The notes below the pieces were generated by a model. It was not told the origin of the DNA. It did no database searches and saw nothing but the letters and a program-made list of their open reading frames with translations. A program made the position numbers and the translations under genes. A stretch of DNA of 64,000 nt, from assembly GCA_947044405.1 (NCBI GenBank), contig CAMRHE010000353.1, forward strand, positions 992,001-1,056,000, given 5' to 3'. This DNA comes from Leptodactylus fallax (lineage: Eukaryota; Chordata; Amphibia; Anura; Leptodactylidae). Of the stretch, positions 1-11,453 are shown piece after piece. Position 1 is the stretch's first letter. Each line of letters starts with the position of its first letter.

Positions 1-411
1 TCTGCTGAATGAATGTTTACGTCATGTGGGGCTTCGGCCTTAGAGGAACTTTAGGGGCCATTCACAGCAGAAAATGAAGAGGAATTCTGCCTTAGATTTC
101 TCCCCATTGACTGGCACTGTGCATCCCGTTGCAGTTTACTTGTTTAGCGCCATACACAATGGGGCTAATTAAGAGTAGTCTTGTGCCGTGGGTTCTGCGG
201 CTGAATCAGTCGCAGAATCTGCAGCAAGTTCAACCAAAATGCTTCTTTATTCATTTATTCTTATGGTGAATAAGCTTTGTCAACTCTGGAGATGAATCAA
301 TTTTTTTTCATCAATTAGATGGAGTGTCCCAAGTCTTTTGAGGGGATCTTACATGGTACAGCTATTTACCATTTCTTTCACAGGCTATTTATATAATTAT
401 AGTTTCAAAGG
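1..411. other. Unannotated flank
   Basis: I see no coding region, terminal repeats or RNA signature here. The stretch is of mixed composition with a short T tract near position 300. Confidence 0.5.
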
Positions 412-413
412 TA

Positions 414-782
414 TAGCTGCATCTCAACAAATTTGAATATTTTTGAAACGTTCATTCATTTCAGTGATTCAATTCATAATCAGCAGTTTTCCATGATTGT
501 GTGTCTTACTGAACCAGACTGATGGACCATTTAATGGCTTAGGAAACCTTGGCAGGTGACTCACTGAATTTACAATACTGAACTTTTTTACAATATTCTA
601 ATTTTCTTAGATTTTGGTTTTCATTACCTGTAATCCATAATCAACATTTACAGAAATAAAACACTTGAAATAGAACACTCTATCTGTAAAGAATCTAGAA
701 AATATAGGTGGTCACTTTTTTAATTTAATTACTTAAAGAAAGAAATGTTTCAAAAATATTCTAATTTATTGAGATGCACCTG
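414..782. mobile_element. Tc1/mariner-type MITE, 369 bp
   Basis: The ends are inverted repeats of roughly 40 bp: the right end read on the minus strand begins CAGGTGCATCTCAATAAATT, and the left end begins TAGCTGCATCTCAACAAATT. TA dinucleotides flank both sides (412-413 and 783-784), the usual Tc1/mariner target. No transposase frame lies between the ends, so this is a non-autonomous derivative. The arms differ at several positions, suggesting an old insertion. Confidence 0.85.
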
Positions 783-959
783 TATTTATTGAATAGCAAT
801 GTAAAAGAACAAGCAATATAATCAGAAAGTACAGCAGTGACCAAATCAACAACAGATTTAGGTTGTGAAAGTTCAAAGAAGCTAAGAAACCAAGCTCTCG
901 ATCAATACCATCAGAAGTGATTGTCCAGGATATTTTAATTATTGCGACAGGAGGTTGGA

Positions 960-1260
960 GAAGGTAATAAAAAACAAACAAACATACTCACCTGTCCGCG
1001 CAGCCGGTGGTTTTTCCAGGGGAAGTTCTCGCCGCATGAGAATGATGAGGATAATCAACAGCCTAAGGAAAGGTCACGATTCCTTTCTTTAAGCCACTTG
1101 GTCCCATGTGGCAGCGACTTCCGTTGGAAAGGTACTGGGACGCAGCGAGGATAGGACAGCAGCCTGCGACACCGGAGCATTGGGGACAGGTAAGTATTTT
1201 TTTTTTTTTTCATCTTCCCCGGCCTCCTGCCACTATAATAAAATATCCTGGACAAACCCT
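960..1260. repeat. GC-richer MITE-like core with outward splice-donor motifs
   Basis: A GC-richer segment sits between AT-rich flanks. Its left edge carries ACTCACCTG (986-994), a 5' splice-site consensus on the minus strand. Its right edge carries CAGGTAAGT (1187-1195), a perfect 5' splice-site consensus on the plus strand. The two donors point outward. The same layout recurs near 39.6 and 53.6 kb. I could not define terminal repeats, so the element boundaries are unknown. Confidence 0.45.
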
Positions 1261-1299
1261 TTAATTGTAATGAGGATCTGGGTCTCCACATACGTTACA

Positions 1300-2300
1300 A
1301 TTAGCTATAATTTAAAACAATACAAGACTGGGATATTTGATGTATTAATCCAAGGAGACCACACCTTATCCAAGTATGTCTGAATGTCATTTATGGCAGG
1401 ATTAATCTTTTTGAACAACATAACTGTATCAATACGCCTAATGACTTCTGATATGGAGAGATTTTTCATCCTCAATTTGGATGCGATGTGAACCTTAGTA
1501 GACATCAGATGTATTGGAGTAACTTGTAGGAAGAGAAACAGAGACCTGCTGGTTTAAGGCCCAGCAGGAAGACAGATGCCGTAAAGGGCACCACTGGGCC
1601 TAAGTCACCCTATGGATGGATAACCAAAAGCGGTGCACTAAAGGGCAGGTCCACCAAGTGTGCAGGATATCACCATCGATGTTGCAACCCCTAAAGTATG
1701 TGGGCAAGATCTCTGGGTATATGAGGTATAATTTAGTTAGGACTAGGTAGGTGCTATGTAATATTCTCAGGGACGGTTCAGGGTGACCTGCCAGCTTCCT
1801 TTGTTAATAAATGTACCGCTGTCTTGTCATTATGCCAGGGTCATTGCAGTTGCTAATCTCTCTCCCAGGCCGTCATAATATCCAGTTTAGCAGTAGTTGG
1901 GGGTGTCAATGCAGGATCTTCCAGGGGCTGGTTACCAGGCAAGTAAGACACTGGAGGAGTGTGTGCAAGTTCACACTAGTGCTTTATTGGCAGGAGTTCA
2001 CAGAGTCCATAATATAAATAGCTTCCAGCAGCATAAGGCAACACAAAACAGAACAGCTTGTTTTAGCGAAGTGGCAGAAAGTCCAGCAACACAAAATAGT
2101 CTTTTAAGACAGAAACAGTCCAGCAGGCTCACCAAGTTAGTAGTTTGTCTCCACTTTCTGTCCTCCACACAGGCAGTGTGTTTGTGTCTCAGAGCCACCA
2201 TCAGAAGAGGGGGAGAGAGAGAGACAAATCCTCCTACCTGGTCAGCGTTAATGCTTCAACTTGGCTCTAACAAAATCCAGGACCAGAGTTTTGAGCCCGG
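1300..2300. other. Unassigned sequence
   Basis: No family was recognised. The interval 1915-2260 has the feel of an old interspersed repeat, but I found no terminal repeats. Open frames here are short and without familiar motifs. Confidence 0.4.
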
Positions 2301-2559
2301 GTCTGTAATCACACCCAAACCCCGGACATAGATTTGCCCGGAATAAAGTGGTGCTGTGGGTGAATGCCTGCAAAACCTGATAAATCTGATGACGATGATG
2401 CTTGTTAAGGAGGAAATTACTGAGCAGCCTAAACCTAGAATGCCTCCACCATGTAAAATTCTCTGGGAAAAGACCAGGAGGGAACAAGGATAAGGAAGAT
2501 TGGGAGTAAGGGTGGTATATGGCTCTGTAGGTTGAACTTCCATAACTGAAGCATATAGC

Positions 2560-4095
2560 ATATCTTAGAAAGTGAGGGAGTGCGTAAGTGAAAAATTAGG
2601 GGAACCAGAGTAAGGCTTGGAGAAAGGCTCACACTACTCGACAACTTTCCAATGACACCCACTGTGTGCAAACTGTACCATTATAAATGGAGCATACCTG
2701 TGATAATGTGGTTGCAATATAATAATAGAGGTTAGGGCCAGAAAGGCATCCTATTCTTTAATGAAAGTACACAATGCGTCTCTGTATCCGTGGTCTTTTA
2801 TAGGCCAAAATATAACTGAAGATTTCTAATTTGTAGTCCCGCATGGGCGGAGGAAGTTACCGGGTCGGTGGAGTGTGGAAGTAATAAAGGATTCTTGGTA
2901 ATGTTACTATTTTAATTGTATTAATTCTACCAACCCAGGAAAGCTTGGGGTAGTGCCATGTTGTGAGGTCCTTAAGAAGCTTTGGGATCAGAGAGGTATA
3001 ATTCCATTTGAAATCAAGGGCATTGCATAAGTTAACTTCCAGATAGGGGATATATTTATCTTGTGTTTGGAATCCAAAGTTTAAAGCAATCAGCTTTATT
3101 TTTGCATGGGGAACACTACAGTGCATAACTTCAGATTTGAACACATTAAGCTTAAGGCCCAATAATCATACAAAATGTGTAAGGGTGTTAAATAAATTCG
3201 GGAGTGTAAGTAGCGGTTTAGTAATTCTGAGACTCATATTGTCTGCAAAAAGGTTAATCTTATATTATCTTACTTTGATATTTACACTGGAAATGTCAGT
3301 TTTGGAATATATAGCTATAGCTAGAGGTTCAATTGCAAGGGCAAATAGTATAGGCAATAGCAGGTATCCGTGGCGAGTGCAGCAAAGTATATTGATGGGT
3401 GATGGAGAATCTGTTGGAAGTTTCAAATATGCAACGAGATCACTATAAAGGCACATAGGGCACACTGGAAGTGGCCTATTATATCCATAGATCGGAGGAC
3501 CTGAACAAGGTATCCACAGGACAGACTATCAAAGACATTCTTGATGTCAATGGACAGGAGTGAGATAGGCATGTGTTGGGAGTCGGCCAAATGGATAATA
3601 TTGCATATTTTCTGTACGTTGTCTGAGTCTTTTCTTCCATGGATGAATCCCATCTGATTTTAGTGAATCAATGATGAAAATAAATGGTTCCAGTGGGAGG
3701 TAAGGATAGAGAAAAAAAAAGTTTTGAGTGATATGGGCCTGTAGTTGGCTGGGGTGGTGCGTCTTGAGGGACCCTCACTCCTTGCAATACACTTGTAGGA
3801 GATGTGGGTAAGAGATGTGGGGTGAGAATGAATTTGCACTAAGTATAATATAGGAACGAAAAACCGTTGGGTCCTGGGGCCTTACCATTTTTGAGGGTGT
3901 CAATAATTAAATCCAGTTTCTCTTTGGTGATTGCCTAATTCAGGCAAGTATTCAGGGCATTTGTTGCAGAGGGTTATTTGCAAGGTATTTATACGGTATT
4001 GGGTTTATAAGTGACCCCAGCCCCCACCTCCCGTATTTGGTATATATTATTTAACCACTGGAGGACAACATTTTATCTGGCTTATTAGTATATTT
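2560..4095 (-). pseudogene. L1/Tx1-like LINE ORF2, reverse transcriptase part
   Basis: Read on the minus strand, the region carries landmarks of an L1-clade reverse transcriptase in order but in shifting frames. NGKAPGPNGF lies near 3880. GFIHGRKDSDN followed by LLSIDIKNVFDSL lies within 3423-3653. A degraded PLLFALAIEPLAIAI lies within 3265-3465. A connection-domain segment with WVGRINTIK and LPRILYYFHT lies within 2857-3162, followed by YKRPRI and GCLSGPNL. Frameshifts and stops separate these pieces, so it is a decayed copy. The endonuclease part of the same element lies upstream on the minus strand, beyond an inserted SINE. L1 ORF2 normally encodes about 1,200 residues. Confidence 0.85.
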
Positions 4096-4121
4096 GTATA
4101 ATATGGCTAGAGTCCAAGAAA

Positions 4122-4345
4122 AGGGCAGCACGGTGGCTCAGTGGTTAGCACTGTAGACTTGCAGCACCGGAGTCCTGGGTTCAAATCCTGCCAAGGACAA
4201 CATCTGCGAGGAGTTTGTATGTTCTCCCTGCATGGGTTTCCTCCGGGTACTCCGGTTTCCTCCCACAATCCAAAGACATAATGAAAGGGAATGTAGATTG
4301 TGAGCCCTATATGGGACTGTGACGGCTATGTCTGTAAAGGACGAC
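4122..4345 (+). mobile_element. tRNA-like SINE, 3' tail incomplete
   Basis: The 5' part resembles a tRNA-derived polymerase III promoter, with an A box TGGCTCAGTGG near 4134 and a B box GGGTTCAAATCC near 4178. It is followed by the CTCCGGGTACTCCGG and TTTCCTCCCAC body shared by a SINE widespread in fish and frogs. The copy ends at TGTCTGTAAAG without the usual tail. It splits a minus-strand LINE between its endonuclease and reverse transcriptase parts, so it is younger than that LINE. It is not a functional tRNA gene, because the fold beyond the boxes is missing. Confidence 0.8.
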
Positions 4346-4379
4346 ATCAAGTTGAAACTTGATGTCTCTAATACTTTTG

Positions 4380-4715
4380 GTCATGTAGTGGGACAGGTGT
4401 TGTTGGTTATCCAGTTACAATTTGAGAAGTTTGGAAGTATTTCGTCCTTGAGAATCCACTAACATAAAGTCCACCTGTATGGGAGTCAATTTTCGCACAA
4501 AAACAGCCACTCTTCTGCTTCTAGTCCAGTTGGGTGTGTGGCTCAAGACGGTGTAGTGAGAATGAAAGAATTTAGGTTTGGAGGCACCAATGAATTGTGA
4601 TTCCTAAATGCCATGATGCCTAGTTGCAGTTTGTCATATTATAGAAAGGCTTTGTGCCATTTTTGAGTGGAGTGAAAACCTCTCATGTTGTGCAAGATGA
4701 TCTTACACATGCGGG
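4380..4715 (-). pseudogene. L1/Tx1-like LINE ORF2, endonuclease N-terminus
   Basis: The minus strand translates to a degenerate L1 apurinic-type endonuclease start, with NMRGF (normally NVRGL) and then HPTGLEAEEWLFLCEN matching a decayed copy. Stops interrupt it. Together with the reverse transcriptase pieces at 2560-4095 and the ORF1 remains at 6838-7690 it forms one old LINE. That LINE is split by a SINE and by the Tc1 element at 5270-6825. Confidence 0.65.
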
Positions 4716-5267
4716 TGATGTTGCATATCACTGCTTGGACTGCTAAGTGGTAAGGTAGTGGTGCCCTGTATCTCACTAATGAAAAAAACAGGGAGCCTTA
4801 AAATCTGCATAAATTTTAGATTGAGAAGACTATGCTGAAAATAAAAATGTACATCTGTGAAAACAATAAAACTAGCAAAAAATCCAAACAGAATAAAACA
4901 CTGGGGTATATAACCCCATATATAACAGAATATACACCTGTATACCCCATATATAAGTATATAACAGAATATAACGTGCAGTGGTATGGAGGCACTTAAC
5001 CAACGTAACACTTGAAGCATAGGGGGGAAATAAAAACTATGGCCACAGCTAAACCCTCGTTTAAGAGGGAGGATAAGTCTATGAACTAAAGTCTAACAAT
5101 TTAAACACAGTATAAATACTGTTCTGGGAAACTACAAAAATAGAGATTTAACGTTGAGTAGATGCAGGGGGTATAGGGAACAGGTAAAAGTTATAAGAGT
5201 GTAACCAAAAGGAGTCTATGTTGGCTAGTAGATCAGGAAAAAGTGTTAACAGTCAATTTACTTATTG
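4716..5267. other. LINE remnant and unassigned AT-rich sequence
   Basis: This lies between the LINE endonuclease remains and the Tc1 insertion. It is AT-rich, with short runs such as repeated CCCCATATATAA near 4915-4965. No protein motif was recognised; it may be the region between ORF1 and ORF2 of the surrounding LINE. Confidence 0.35.
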
Positions 5268-5269
5268 TA

Positions 5270-6825
5270 CAGTCATGGCCAAAAGTTTTGAGAATGACAC
5301 AAATATTATATTTTCACATGATCTGCTGCCCTCTGGTTTTTATGTGTGTTTGTCAGATGTTTTTATCACATACAGAAATAGAATTGCATTCATATTATGA
5401 GTAACAGAAGCTTATATTGACAGTTAGAATGAGTTAATGCAGCAAGTCAATATTTGCAGTGTTGACCCTTCTTCTTCAGGACCTCTGCAATTCTCCCTGG
5501 CATGCTCTCAATCAACTTCTGGACCAAATCCTGACTGATAGCAGTCCATTCTTGCAGAATCAATGCTTTCATTTTGTCTGAATTTGTTGGTTTTTGTTTG
5601 TCCACCCGTCTCTTGATGATTGACCACAAGTTCTCAATGGGATTAAGATCTGGGGAGTTTCCAGGCCATGGACCCAAAATCTCTATGTTTTGTTCCCTGA
5701 GCCATTTAGTTATCACCTTTGCTTTATGGCAAGGTGCTCCATCATGCTGGAAAAGGCATTGTTGAGCGCCAAACTGCTCTTGGACGGTTGGGAGAAGTTG
5801 CTCTTGGAGGACATTCTGGTACCATTCTTTATTCATGGCTGTGTTTTTAGGCAAGACTGTGAGAGAGCCGATTCCCTTGGCTGAGAAGCAACCCCACACA
5901 TGAATGGTTTCAGGATGCTTTACAGTTGGCATGAGACAAGACTGGTGGTAGCGCTCACCTCTTCTTCTCCGAATAAGCTGCTTTCCAGATGTTCCAAACA
6001 ATGGAAAAGGGGATTCATCAGAGAAAATGACTTTACCCCAGTCCTCAGCAGTCCACTCCCTGTACCTTTTGCAGAATATCAGTCTGTCCCTGATGTTTTT
6101 TCTGGAGAGAAGTGGCTTCTTTGCTGCCCTCCTTGAGACCAGGCCTTGCTCCAAGAGTCTCGGCCTCACAGTGCGTGCAGATGCACTCACACCTGCCTGC
6201 TGCCATTCCTCAGCAAGCTCTGCACTGCTGGTAGCCCGATCCCGCAGCTGAAACACTTTTAAGAGACGGTCCTGCCGCTTGCTGGTCTTTCTTGGCCTTT
6301 TTGGCACCAATGGAACCTCTCTCCTTGAAGTTCTTGATGATGCGATAGATTGTTGACTGAGGTGCAATCTTTCTAGCTGCAATACTCTTCCCAGTTAGGC
6401 CATTTTTGTGCAGTGCAATGATGACTGCACGTGTTTCTTTAGAGATAACCATGGTTAACAGAAGAGAAACAATGATGGCAAGCACCAGCCTCCTTTTAAA
6501 GTGTCCAGTGGTGTCATTCTTACTTAATCATGACAGATTGATCTCCAGCCCTGTCCTCATCAACACCCACACCTGTGTTAATGGAGCAATCACTGAAACG
6601 ATGTTAGGTGGTCCTTTTAAGGCAGGGCTGCAATGATGTTGAAATGTGTTTTGGGGGATAAAGTTCATTTTCTAGGCAAATATTGACTTTGCAAGTAATT
6701 GCTGTTAAGCTGATCACTCTTTATAACATTCTGGAGTATATGCAAATTGCCATTAGAAAAACTGAAGCAGTAGACTTTGTAAAAATTAATATTTGTATCA
6801 TTCTCAAAACTTTTGGCCATGACTG
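5270..6825 (-). mobile_element. Tc1/mariner element, family 1 copy A (1556 bp)
   Basis: Inverted ends begin CAGTCATGGCCAAAAGTTTT on both strands and are flanked by TA (5268-5269 and 6826-6827). The element carries a transposase pseudogene on the minus strand. It is inserted in an old LINE between ORF1 and ORF2 remains. Family 1 copy B at 7963-9509 is almost the same length and lies in opposite orientation 1.1 kb away. Confidence 0.95.
5447..6452 (-). pseudogene. Tc1 family 1 transposase, frameshifted
   Basis: The start used is MVISKET, as in the intact copy at 8335. The first ~60 codons (helix-turn-helix region) are in one frame and the remaining ~300 in another. Compared with the second copy, 11 bp are missing just after the AAAAAGGC run near 6300. 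This removes the GRPR (AT-hook-like) motif between the two DNA-binding subdomains and shifts the frame. The catalytic core survives downstream: VIFSDES, then FQHDGAPCH, then PDLNPIENLW. Two arginines of the other copy are proline here (TVRPRLL and SPFPLFG). The protein would be non-functional. Confidence 0.9.
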
Positions 6826-6837
6826 TATGGCTGTTGA

Positions 6838-7690
6838 GGTATTCACAGATTGAGGAGCTCAAGCAACATCCCATATTACCTTTCGCTTGGTTTGCCATAC
6901 TCGTTGCAGTCTCTGGAGGAGCGGATCTATGTTTTCAGCATCATCTACCCGAAAGTCCTTCTCACTTGAGGATGCTGAGAACAACCCTCAGGGAATGGAT
7001 AAAAGTATTCCTCGTCATGGAGTGAACAGGGAATGTGGAAGGGAAAGTTCCAGCAGTATTGGTTCTGTACCTTCTGCAGTGCCAAGGTAATCGGCATGGA
7101 TCTACAGGTGGCATAACGGGCAGTGGCTGAAGGTTCTGTGCTGCGGACAAGAGTTGGTTGCGTAATTTTGGGAAATACAGCTTAAGAATGTCATCTCTGG
7201 GTACATTTTGAGGCGTCCCAAAGGTTCTGTGGATACGATCCATGTGTAATGAAGCATGATCACTTTGTGGAAATAGGTTCAAAAACAGCTATTGTTTCTT
7301 TCAACGATGTAATTGACTCGGGTATGCCCCTTATATGTACAATAGCTCTCCTGGATCTGTTTTCCAGGTCCTCCAGTTTAAGCTCTATGGTCTCAGGTTT
7401 GTGAGTATAGTCATCTAGATGGGTTTGTCTTCTTTACGGGCATCAGCAACCTCATCCATATTTTCCTCTAGATCTGGTACTCTGGTGCCTAGGTTGAGAA
7501 TTTACTTGGTGAAATCAGCAACGGCGTTAGATAGTTCAGTGGAGAATAGCTGCTTAATTTTCACAAAAAGGGCAGAGGGATCCATATCGGCGATCCCATT
7601 TTCGAGTGGAGGGTCTTGTTCTAGTCCACATTAGCTCAGTTCTCTCGTTGTTCCTCTGTATTTCGTGGCCCTTATTCAGGGAACCAATTG
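6838..7690 (-). pseudogene. L1/Tx1-like LINE ORF1 remnant
   Basis: On the minus strand a coiled-coil-like stretch with ELSNAVADFTK and VPDLEENMDEVADARKED is followed by DRIHRTFG and ILKLYFPKLRNQLL. This matches the RNA-binding half of L1-type ORF1 proteins (nucleic acid chaperones). A stop lies within the coiled coil, and the frame changes. It is the 5' part of the LINE whose ORF2 pieces lie at 2560-4715; the Tc1 element at 5270 separates them. Confidence 0.7.
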
Positions 7691-7744
7691 TACACAATGT
7701 GTTTCCAAAAGATGGGAAAATACAAGCTCCAACCCACATCCCAC

Positions 7745-7960
7745 AAGTTTGATACTTAGGGACGCGCCCTTTATTGGTTTATCTGTTGTCACATTTAAAA
7801 GCTATATTGTTTGTCATTTTTTTGTTGATATACCCATATGATGACACTTTATTTTATTAACTCTTTCTTAGTGGAATGGAAAAATTCAGTTTCTCAATTT
7901 TTACTTTATTCCAGTTTATTCTGCAGGATAGTGTAAGTACAATACAAAATTTATATACTG
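7745..7960. repeat. AT-rich anuran-type repeat, left part
   Basis: This shares order and wording with 35040-35230 (for example CCATATGA followed by TTATTAACTCTTTCTT), so both are copies of one interspersed repeat. The Tc1 element at 7963 is inserted into it, and it resumes after 9511. Confidence 0.55.
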
Positions 7961-7962
7961 TA

Positions 7963-9509
7963 CAGTCATGGCCAAAAGTTTTGAGAATGATACAAATATT
8001 AATGTTTACAAAGTCTACTGCTTCAGTTTTTCTAATGGCAATTTGCATATACTCCAGAATGTTATAAAGAGTGATCAGCTTAACAGCAATTACTTGCAAA
8101 GTCAATATTTGCCTAGAAAATGAACTTTATCCCCAAAACACATTTCAACATCATTGCAGCCCTGCCTTAAAAGGACCACCTAACATCGTTTCAGTGATTG
8201 CTCCATTAACACAGGTGTGGGTGTTGATGAGGACAGGGCTGGAGATCAATCTGTCATGATTAAGTAAGAATGACACCACTGGACACTTTAAAAGGAGGCT
8301 GGTGCTTGCCATCATTGTTTCTCTTCTGTTAACCATGGTTATCTCTAAAGAAACATGTGCAGTCATCATTGCACTGCACAAAAATGGCCTAACTGGGAAG
8401 AGTATTGCAGCTAGAAAGATTGCACCTCAGTCAACAATCTATCGCATCATCAAGAACTTCAAGGAGAGAGGTTCCATTGGTGTCAAAAAGGCTCCAGGGC
8501 GCCCAAGAAAGACCAGCAAGCGGCAGGACCGTCTCTTAAAAGTGTTTCAGCTGCGGGATCGGGCTACCAGCAGTGCAGAGCTTGCTGAGGAATGGCAGCA
8601 GGCAGGTGTGAGTGCATCTGCACGCACTGTGAGGCGGAGACTGTTGGAGCAAGGCCTGGTCTCAAGGAGGGCAGCAAAGAAGCCACTTCTCTCCAGAAAA
8701 AACATCAGGAACAGACTGATATTCTACAAAAGGTACAGGGAGTGGACTGCTGAGGACTGGGGTAAAGTCATTTTCTCTGATGAATCCCCTTTTCGATTGT
8801 TTGGAACATCTGGAAAACAGCTTATTCGGAGAAGAAGAGGTGAGCGCTACCACCAGTCTTGTCTCATGCCAACTGTAAAGCATCCTGAAACCATTCATGT
8901 GTGGGGTAACTTCTCAGCCAAGGGAATCGGCTCTCTCACAGTCTTGCCTAAAAACACAGCCATGAATAAAGAATGGTACCAGAATGTCCTCCAAGAGCAA
9001 CTTCTCCCAACCGTCCAAGAGCAGTTTGGCGCTCAACAATGCCTTTTCCAGCATGATGGAGCACCTTGCCATAAAGCAAAGGTGATAACTAAATGGCTCA
9101 GGGAACAAAACATAGAGATTTTGGGTCCATGGCCTGGAAACTCCCCAGATCTTAATCCCATTGAGAACTTGTGGTCAATCATCAAGAGACGGGTGGACAA
9201 ACAAAAACCAACAAATTCAGACAAAATTAAAGCATTGATTCTGCAAGAATGGACTGCTATCAGTCAGGATTTGGTCCAGAAGTTGATTGAGAGCATGCCA
9301 GGGAGAATTGCAGAGGTCCTGAAGAAGAAGGGTCAACACTGCAAATATTGACTTGCTGCATTAACTCATTCAACTGTCAATATAAGCTTCTGTTACTCAT
9401 AATATGAATGCAATAAAAACATCTGACAAACACACATAAAAACCAGAGGGCAGCAGATCATGTGAAAATATAATATTTGTGTCATTCTCAAAACTTTTGG
9501 CCATGACTG
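7963..9509 (+). mobile_element. Tc1/mariner element, family 1 copy B (1547 bp), best preserved
   Basis: Both ends read CAGTCATGGCCAAAAGTTTT inward and match over about 38 bp. TA flanks lie at 7961-7962 and 9510-9511. The single long frame covers most of the element. It is inserted in an AT-rich interspersed repeat. Near-identity to the copy at 5270-6825 suggests recent spread. Confidence 0.95.
8335..9351 (+). CDS. Tc1/mariner transposase (338 aa, open)
   Basis: This would cut and paste its own element at TA sites in the nucleus. I chose MVISKET at 8335 rather than the upstream ATG at 8302, since 338 residues fits the ~340 typical for Tc1 transposases and the 11 extra residues are hydrophobic and atypical. 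Numbered from 8335, residues ~5-55 form the first helix-turn-helix, GRPRK at ~55-59 is AT-hook-like, and a second helix-turn-helix follows to ~120. Catalytic residues are D in IFSDES (~149), D in FQHDGAPCH (~241) and E in LNPIENLW (~277). Counting gives 35 residues between the last two, against 34 in classic Tc1. One oddity is WGNFS where copy A has WGCFS, the usual Tc1 motif; activity may be affected. The frame ends GQHCKY. Confidence 0.93.
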   Translation: MVISKETCAVIIALHKNGLTGKSIAARKIAPQSTIYRIIKNFKERGSIGVKKAPGRPRKTSKRQDRLLKVFQLRDRATSSAELAEEWQQAGVSASARTVRRRLLEQGLVSRRAAKKPLLSRKNIRNRLIFYKRYREWTAEDWGKVIFSDESPFRLFGTSGKQLIRRRRGERYHQSCLMPTVKHPETIHVWGNFSAKGIGSLTVLPKNTAMNKEWYQNVLQEQLLPTVQEQFGAQQCLFQHDGAPCHKAKVITKWLREQNIEILGPWPGNSPDLNPIENLWSIIKRRVDKQKPTNSDKIKALILQEWTAISQDLVQKLIESMPGRIAEVLKKKGQHCKY

Positions 9510-9511
9510 TA

Positions 9512-9780
9512 GATTTTTGTGTTTTTATGTGTTTCACAATAAAATCACTTATTTGACAAAAATAATTTGTGTTAGTGTTACCATAATCTGAGAGCCATAT
9601 CTTTATTATTTTGAGGATGATTTATTGTTTCTATTGGCACCATTTTGGGCTATATGTCACTTTTTATTTACTTTTTATAATTTTGGAGGTTATGTGGCCA
9701 AACATTAGCATTTCTGTTTATTTTTTATTACTTTAGCACAGCAAAAATAACTGCGGAAAAGACTGCAGCGGAAACACAGG
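9512..9780. repeat. AT-rich anuran-type repeat, right part
   Basis: Continuation of the repeat interrupted by the Tc1 element at 7963. It contains ATTTTGGGCTATATGTCACT and a CACTTTTTATT motif that recurs in similar form near 35510-35540. Confidence 0.5.
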
Positions 9781-9799
9781 ACGTTTTTTTCCACAGTAA

Positions 9800-10845
9800 G
9801 GAAAAATCTTCGGAATTTCTGCCCCTATTTTTGTTTCACATTTTGTTACACAATTTCTCCTGAACACGACAATACCCCATATGTGCTGGTACACTGAGGT
9901 AAGGGCACATGGCAGCGCTCAGAACGAAAAGGACAGCTTTTTCTGGAATAGTTTTCAAGCAACGTGTCCCATTTGCAGAGCCCCTAAGGTGCCAAAACAG
10001 TGGAAAGCCCCAAAATGTACCATATTTTGTAAACTAGACCCCTCAACGAATTTATCAAGGGGTATAGTGAGTACTTTGACCTTTCATGTGTTACGCAGAA
10101 TTGGGCCAGGAAAATGGAAAGCGACATTTTTTCCTATAAAATGTTGATTTAACCCCAATTTTTAAATTTCTACAAGGGGTTAACAGAGAAAATACACCAC
10201 ATATGTGGATGTAAACTGATGTATGGGCACACATTGGGACAGAACATTTTTTGGAGGGCAAAATTTATTGTAATAGTTTTCAGGAACCATGTGTCATTTT
10301 CAGAGCCCCCAAGGTGTCAGAACAATGAAACATATGACTTCATTTTATAAACTAGACCCCTCAAGAAATTTATCAAGGGGTATAGTGAGCATTTGGACCA
10401 CACAGATGATTTACAGAATTGAGAAGTAAATTTGAAACATGATACAATTTCCAATAAAATGTTGATTTAACATTACTGTACTTATCACAAGGGGATAAAG
10501 TAGAAAATGCACTCACAATTTGCTAAATAATTTCTCTCAACTAGGGAAATGTCCCACATGTGGATGTAAAGTGATGTATAGGCACACAACGGGACAGAAG
10601 GGATAGAATGCTACTTGTAGGGCAGAATTTCCATAGTTTTCAGTCATCATGTCCCATTTTCAGGGCCCCTGAAGAACCAGAATAGTGAAAACCCCCAAAG
10701 AATGACCTTTCAAAACTAGACCCCTTAAGAAATTTATCAAGGGGTATAGTGAGCATTTGGACCACACAGGTATTATATTACTTTACTTTCCAGAAATTGA
10801 TGAAGAACAGAAGTTGAAAGGTAAATCTGTGCAGAGTACATGACA
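9800..10845. repeat. Array of ~310-bp repeat units (block 1)
   Basis: The phrases CACAAGGGGTTAA, CCACATGTGGATGTAAA, TGGGCACACA and ATTTATCAAGGGGTATAGTG recur in the same order. The spacing is close to 313 bp (for example CACAAGGGG near 10175 and 10488). About three units are visible and they have diverged moderately. The same unit forms the blocks at 24.8-25.7 and 32.1-34.9 kb. Frames inside are open only by chance. Confidence 0.8.
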
Positions 10846-11270
10846 GTATAAGGAGGTGATATACCATAGAAATAAATTAAAAAATGAATAATCCATGGAT
10901 GTGTGGTACTGTCTGAAACACTCCTTCATGCACAGGCCAGGTGTCACACTAATAAATTGTGTCTTTCCTTATTCCCTTTTTGGAACAGACTCAGCACCTT
11001 TTTTGGTCTTTGTGGGACTTCACTGGGAAAATGATGCCCTGGTACAATACGGGCAACTTCAGTTCCAGAAGTACTGGGGCCTGACACTATTTGGTCCTCA
11101 AAAATCAGGGTCTTGAAAACTTCCTCCTGAGACTGAAGGAATGTTCCAGTGATATCACAAAAGTGTTAGACAATGCCATCTGTACGATGTGCATGACAAG
11201 CTTGTTTTTCTCATGGTATATGGCTTTAGGACTTAGGATCAGATTTTAGCAACGGACACTAGCAGAACCG
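10846..11270. other. Unassigned sequence after array block 1
   Basis: No family was recognised. A short open frame at 10895-11116 has no motif I know. The stretch may be the end of a larger repeat. Confidence 0.35.
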
Positions 11271-11453
11271 TCACAAATCCATTAAAATTTCCATTTATTT
11301 AAATTGAATTTTATCTTGTGTCCGTTAGTGACCGCCATACACCCAATCTGTCATATGTCCATATTTTTTTGCAGACAAAAATTCCTACATGCATGGTCAG
11401 AAAGCAGAAACAAAAACAAAAAAAAAAAAAAAAAAAAGGACAGTAAAAAAACA

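Noticed and set aside
4134..4190. Possible tRNA gene
   Set aside because: A- and B-box words are present, but no complete cloverleaf or anticodon arm; it is the head of a SINE.
5574..6251. Plus-strand frames opposite the Tc1 transposase
   Set aside because: Shadows of the conserved minus-strand transposase; identical shadows occur opposite the second copy.
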